In this document: piece by piece, positions 4,414-6,748 of the stretch
Position numbering within the stretch: the first letter of the stretch is position 1
How the letters are laid out: each line of letters opens with the position of its first letter
Origin: Pseudomonadota bacterium
GTDB taxonomy: Bacteria > Desulfobacterota > Syntrophia > Syntrophales > JADFWA01
DNA: 6,748 nucleotides
Assembly (NCBI GenBank): GCA_015222855.1
Contig: JADFWA010000266.1
Span: forward strand, 1-6,748
Reading direction: 5' to 3'
Position numbers and translations under genes: made by a program
Notes under the pieces: generated by a model
The model's database searches: none
Seen by the model: only the letters and a program-made list of their open reading frames with translations
Told to the model about the DNA's origin: nothing

Positions 4414-5478
4414 TTAACTGGTTAAAATGTCTCTCAACGCCCCCAAAAATTCTTCATTCTCTTCAGGGGTGCCGACTGTTACCCTTATACAATTTTCCAG
4501 GACCCCGGGAGTGTTAAACTTCTTTATCAAAATTCCCTTCTTTAACAAACCATCATATATACTATCCGTATCAAAAGTACAACCAAAAAGAATAAAATTT
4601 GAATCGGAAGCGTAGGGATAAATCCCGTCAATTTTCTTCAGCTCATTGGAGAGCTCCTCTCTTCTTCCGGCAACACCATCCGCCTGCCTCCGGAACTCCG
4701 CTTCATTATCAATATAGAGGCGGGCTGCAATCTGTGAAAGGGTATTCAGGTTATACGGAAGCCTCACCTTGTTCAACTCATGGACCAGAGGAAGACTGCC
4801 GATAAGGATACCTATCCTCATGGCAGCAAGTCCCACCTTGGAAAGAGACTTCAGGATTACAAGATTCTCATATCTGTCAAGATACGGCAAAAACGTCTTC
4901 CCTGAAAAGTTGGCATAAGCCTCATCAACAACCACAATACCGCTCGATTCCTTTAGTATCGCCTCTATCCTGTCGGCATCAAAGCAATTGCCGGTGGGAT
5001 TGTTCGGATAGCTGAAAAATACCAGCTCGGGAGATTTATCCGCTATAATTTCAAGCATGGAATCCACATCAAGATCAAACCGGCTGTCAAGAGGAACCTC
5101 TATTACCCTGTGACCGGTATTAAAGGCGGAAATCTTATACATGGCAAAAGTGGGGGTCGGAAACATAACACCCGAAGCCTGCCCTTTTACCGCCATTAGA
5201 AGGATCTGAATGAGTTCATCCGATCCGTTCCCAACAATCAACATATCATCATCAACCCCGTAAAGTCCGGCAAACCCTTTTCTAAGGTCAGGGGATCCGG
5301 GCTCGGGATAGCGGTTCAAGGAAATCTTCTCTATACTTTCAATAATCCTGCTTTTCAGGGAAGGGGGGATATCATAAGAGCTCTCATTCGCGTCAAGCTT
5401 GATCCGGCAGGGTATCTCGGGAGCAGAATATGCCTCCTGATTCAGCACCTCTTCCATTATAAGAGTTTTAATATTCAT
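4414..5478 (-). CDS. hisC: Histidinol-phosphate aminotransferase
   Basis: This fold-type I PLP enzyme carries out the transamination of imidazole-acetol phosphate to L-histidinol phosphate in histidine synthesis. Numbering from the ATG, the protein has 354 residues, normal for HisC. Motifs in order are KLDANESSYDIP (27-38), NRYPEP (55-60), VGNGSDELIQ (82-91), SYPNNPTGN (156-164, with the Asn contacting the PLP ring), VVVDEAYANF (182-191, Asp185) and SLSKVGLAAMRIG (211-223). The last holds the PLP lysine Lys214 and the phosphate-binding Arg221. CIRVTVGTPEENE near the C-terminus carries the substrate-carboxylate Arg332. Related enzymes act on tyrosine, phenylalanine or threonine phosphate, so a broader aminotransferase role is possible. 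No other his genes are in the window. The start lies 18 nt after the M24 peptidase stop, indicating one transcript. A terminator follows. TTG at 5481 is in frame, but the ribosome-binding site spacing favours the ATG at 5478. Confidence 0.92.
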   Translation of the reverse strand: MNIKTLIMEEVLNQEAYSAPEIPCRIKLDANESSYDIPPSLKSRIIESIEKISLNRYPEPGSPDLRKGFAGLYGVDDDMLIVGNGSDELIQILLMAVKGQASGVMFPTPTFAMYKISAFNTGHRVIEVPLDSRFDLDVDSMLEIIADKSPELVFFSYPNNPTGNCFDADRIEAILKESSGIVVVDEAYANFSGKTFLPYLDRYENLVILKSLSKVGLAAMRIGILIGSLPLVHELNKVRLPYNLNTLSQIAARLYIDNEAEFRRQADGVAGRREELSNELKKIDGIYPYASDSNFILFGCTFDTDSIYDGLLKKGILIKKFNTPGVLENCIRVTVGTPEENEEFLGALRDILTS

Positions 5479-5484
5479 CAATAA

Positions 5485-5491
5485 CCACCTT
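5485..5491 (-). promoter_or_regulatory. Ribosome-binding site deciding the hisC start
   Basis: AAGGTGG lies 6 nt before ATG (5478-5476) and 3 nt before the in-frame TTG (5481-5479). The spacing favours the ATG, one codon shorter than the longest frame. Confidence 0.55.
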
Positions 5492-5496
5492 CAGTT

Positions 5497-6567
5497 CTAT
5501 AATATTCTCAAATCCTTCGGCATCCTCGTCAGAACCTCACAACCGTCCTCTTCAACCAGTATCATGTCCTCTATCCGAACACCCCACAGATCCGGGATAT
5601 AGATACCAGGCTCTATGGTAATCACCATACCTGCCGCCAGATAGTCTTCCGATCTGGCGGATAACCGCGGAGCCTCATGAACATCAAGACCCACGCCATG
5701 ACCTGTACCATGGGAGAAATATTCCCCCAGACCCGCACTCTCTATATGATTCCTGGCAACCCTGTCAACCTCTCTGCATGCAACTCCGGCCTTGACAGAA
5801 TCCAATGCCCTGTCATGGGCATCTTTGACAATGCCATATATCTCCTTCTGCCTGTCCGTTACACTCCCAACTGCAAAAGTACATGTCTCATCAGAGCTAT
5901 AACCACCATACACCGCCCCATAATCTATAACCACAAAATCCCCATCCTCAATCCTCCTGGATCCCGGTGTTGCATGGGGCAGGGCGGCGTTTTTTCCGGA
6001 TGCCACTATTGTTTCAAAGGAGACCTTCTCCGCCCCCTTACCTTTCATTCTGTATTCCAGCTCCAGGGCGACATCCCTCTCTCTGATACCCGGCCTGACC
6101 AACTCCAGGGTGGAAGCAAGCGCCCGCGACGATATCTCAACCGCCTTTTTTATCAATTCTATCTCATCCTGGTCTTTTACCGCCCTTATAGAGTTAATCT
6201 CTTCAGATATTGGTTTCAGTACCAGACCATCCAGTTTACCTTTCAGGTTCAAATAGTGATCGAAGTTTATCGCCACCGACTCAAAACCGACGCTTCGCAA
6301 CCCCGCATCGGTCACCACACGGGCGATTCCGTCTATTTTGTCACTGTACTCAAAAATTTCCGCTCCACGGGCCTCCCCTTTTGCCTGGGTTACATAACGA
6401 CCATCCACCATCAAGATAACCCCGTTCTCCCCGACAAGAAGGGCCCCGTCGCTTCCTGAAAAACCAACCAGGTAGCGTATATTTCTCATATCAAAAAAGA
6501 GAAGGGCTTCTAATTCAAGACCGGCCAGTTTTGACCTGATGCGGGAGATCCTGTTAGCGTGCGGCAT
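5497..6567 (-). CDS. M24 family Xaa-Pro peptidase (aminopeptidase P/prolidase type)
   Basis: This is a cytoplasmic dinuclear metallopeptidase that cleaves the bond before proline in peptides or dipeptides. The 356-residue protein has an N-terminal creatinase-like domain (about 1-125, with NIRYLVGFSGSDGALLV at 29-45) and a C-terminal pita-bread domain. All five metal ligands are visible: Asp215 in VVIDYGA, Asp226 in SSDETCTF, His290 in GTGHGVGL, Glu319 in TIEPGIYIP and Glu333 in VRIEDMI. The accessory His198 (PHATPG) and His297 (VHEAP) are present. The length fits the short PepQ/YqhT/YpdF-like group better than long PepP, so I give no symbol. The ATG at 6567 is preferred: it gives the usual N-terminus and has AAAGG 9 nt upstream. 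An in-frame TTG at 6585, itself with AAGGGG 5 nt upstream, would add six residues. Both signals lie in an adjacent repeat element. hisC follows in the same transcript. Confidence 0.92.
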   Translation of the reverse strand: MPHANRISRIRSKLAGLELEALLFFDMRNIRYLVGFSGSDGALLVGENGVILMVDGRYVTQAKGEARGAEIFEYSDKIDGIARVVTDAGLRSVGFESVAINFDHYLNLKGKLDGLVLKPISEEINSIRAVKDQDEIELIKKAVEISSRALASTLELVRPGIRERDVALELEYRMKGKGAEKVSFETIVASGKNAALPHATPGSRRIEDGDFVVIDYGAVYGGYSSDETCTFAVGSVTDRQKEIYGIVKDAHDRALDSVKAGVACREVDRVARNHIESAGLGEYFSHGTGHGVGLDVHEAPRLSARSEDYLAAGMVITIEPGIYIPDLWGVRIEDMILVEEDGCEVLTRMPKDLRIL

Positions 6568-6575
6568 ATCTTGAA

Positions 6576-6711
6576 ACCTTTGCAAAACGTCCCCTTTTGT
6601 TCAATCTCTGCGTCAGACTCAGATTCTAATCCTCAAAATACTCAATGTATTCCTGCGGTTAAAATCTTCGCCTTCCTTGACCTTGAACAAAATTGAACAT
6701 TTTGCAAAGGT
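6576..6711. mobile_element. 136-bp MITE-like element with 29-bp terminal inverted repeats
   Basis: The left end (6576-6604) and the reverse complement of the right end (6683-6711) match at 25 of 29 positions. The match includes perfect blocks ACCTTTGCAAAA (6576-6587) with TTTTGCAAAGGT (6700-6711), and TTTTGTTCAA (6595-6604) with TTGAACAAAA (6683-6692). The interior of about 78 bp has no coding sequence. I associate this sequence from memory with dispersed repeats in deltaproteobacteria. The left end stops 8 bp before the ATG of the M24 peptidase, and its tip supplies the AAAGG upstream of that ATG. Any promoter for the peptidase-hisC unit must lie in or beyond it. Confidence 0.7.
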
Positions 6712-6748
6712 CTCCGAAAACCCGTAATGTGAAGTTTTCTGCCTGCAG

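Noticed and set aside
5677..6459. Plus-strand open frame of 260 codons
   Set aside because: It lies wholly inside the M24 peptidase on the opposite strand; the composition looks like a reverse-strand shadow and no motif is seen.

Overview
The window reads as a stretch of an anaerobic, Desulfobacterota-type (deltaproteobacterial) chromosome. That placement is an inference. It rests on a butyryl-CoA-style beta-oxidation cluster and on several intergenic short repeats of kinds I associate from memory with such genomes. Nothing in the sequence fixes the taxon. All protein genes except one lie on the minus strand.

Left part (1-1700, minus strand): a fatty-acyl-CoA oxidation operon. Reading 5' to 3' on the minus strand there is a candidate promoter with overlapping palindromic operators (about 1641-1697). 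It is followed by a 3' remnant of a thiolase gene (1459-1608), a small hairpin-rich repeat (1334-1427), a strong leader hairpin (1288-1330), an intact 3-hydroxyacyl-CoA dehydrogenase (407-1264) and the first 129 codons of an acyl-CoA dehydrogenase that leaves the window at base 1. These enzymes act at successive steps of beta-oxidation or its reversal. The thiolase step appears to have been lost from this locus by deletion.

Middle (1700-4350): a plus-strand NYN-domain (YacP/Rae1-like) putative RNase (1839-2357) converges on holA, the DNA polymerase III delta subunit (2433-3632, minus). A stem-forming TTAGTTGG-type repeat separates them. Upstream of holA is a repeat-dense gap (3633-3902), then rpsU, ribosomal protein S21 (3903-4091, TTG start). 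A further inverted-repeat element (4131-4270) lies in the rpsU upstream region.

Right part (4296-6748, minus strand): a two-gene unit, an M24 Xaa-Pro peptidase (5497-6567) followed 18 nt later by hisC (4414-5478), closed by a good Rho-independent terminator (4296-4344). A 136-bp element with 29-bp terminal inverted repeats (6576-6711) abuts the peptidase start and appears to supply its ribosome-binding site.

The genes are mostly ordinary housekeeping and catabolic genes. I found no sign of a new defence, CRISPR or secondary-metabolite system. The unusual content is between the genes: nearly every intergenic gap carries one or more short inverted-repeat elements from several families, often ending within a few bases of a start codon. 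The other notable point is the eroded thiolase behind a still well-formed operator.
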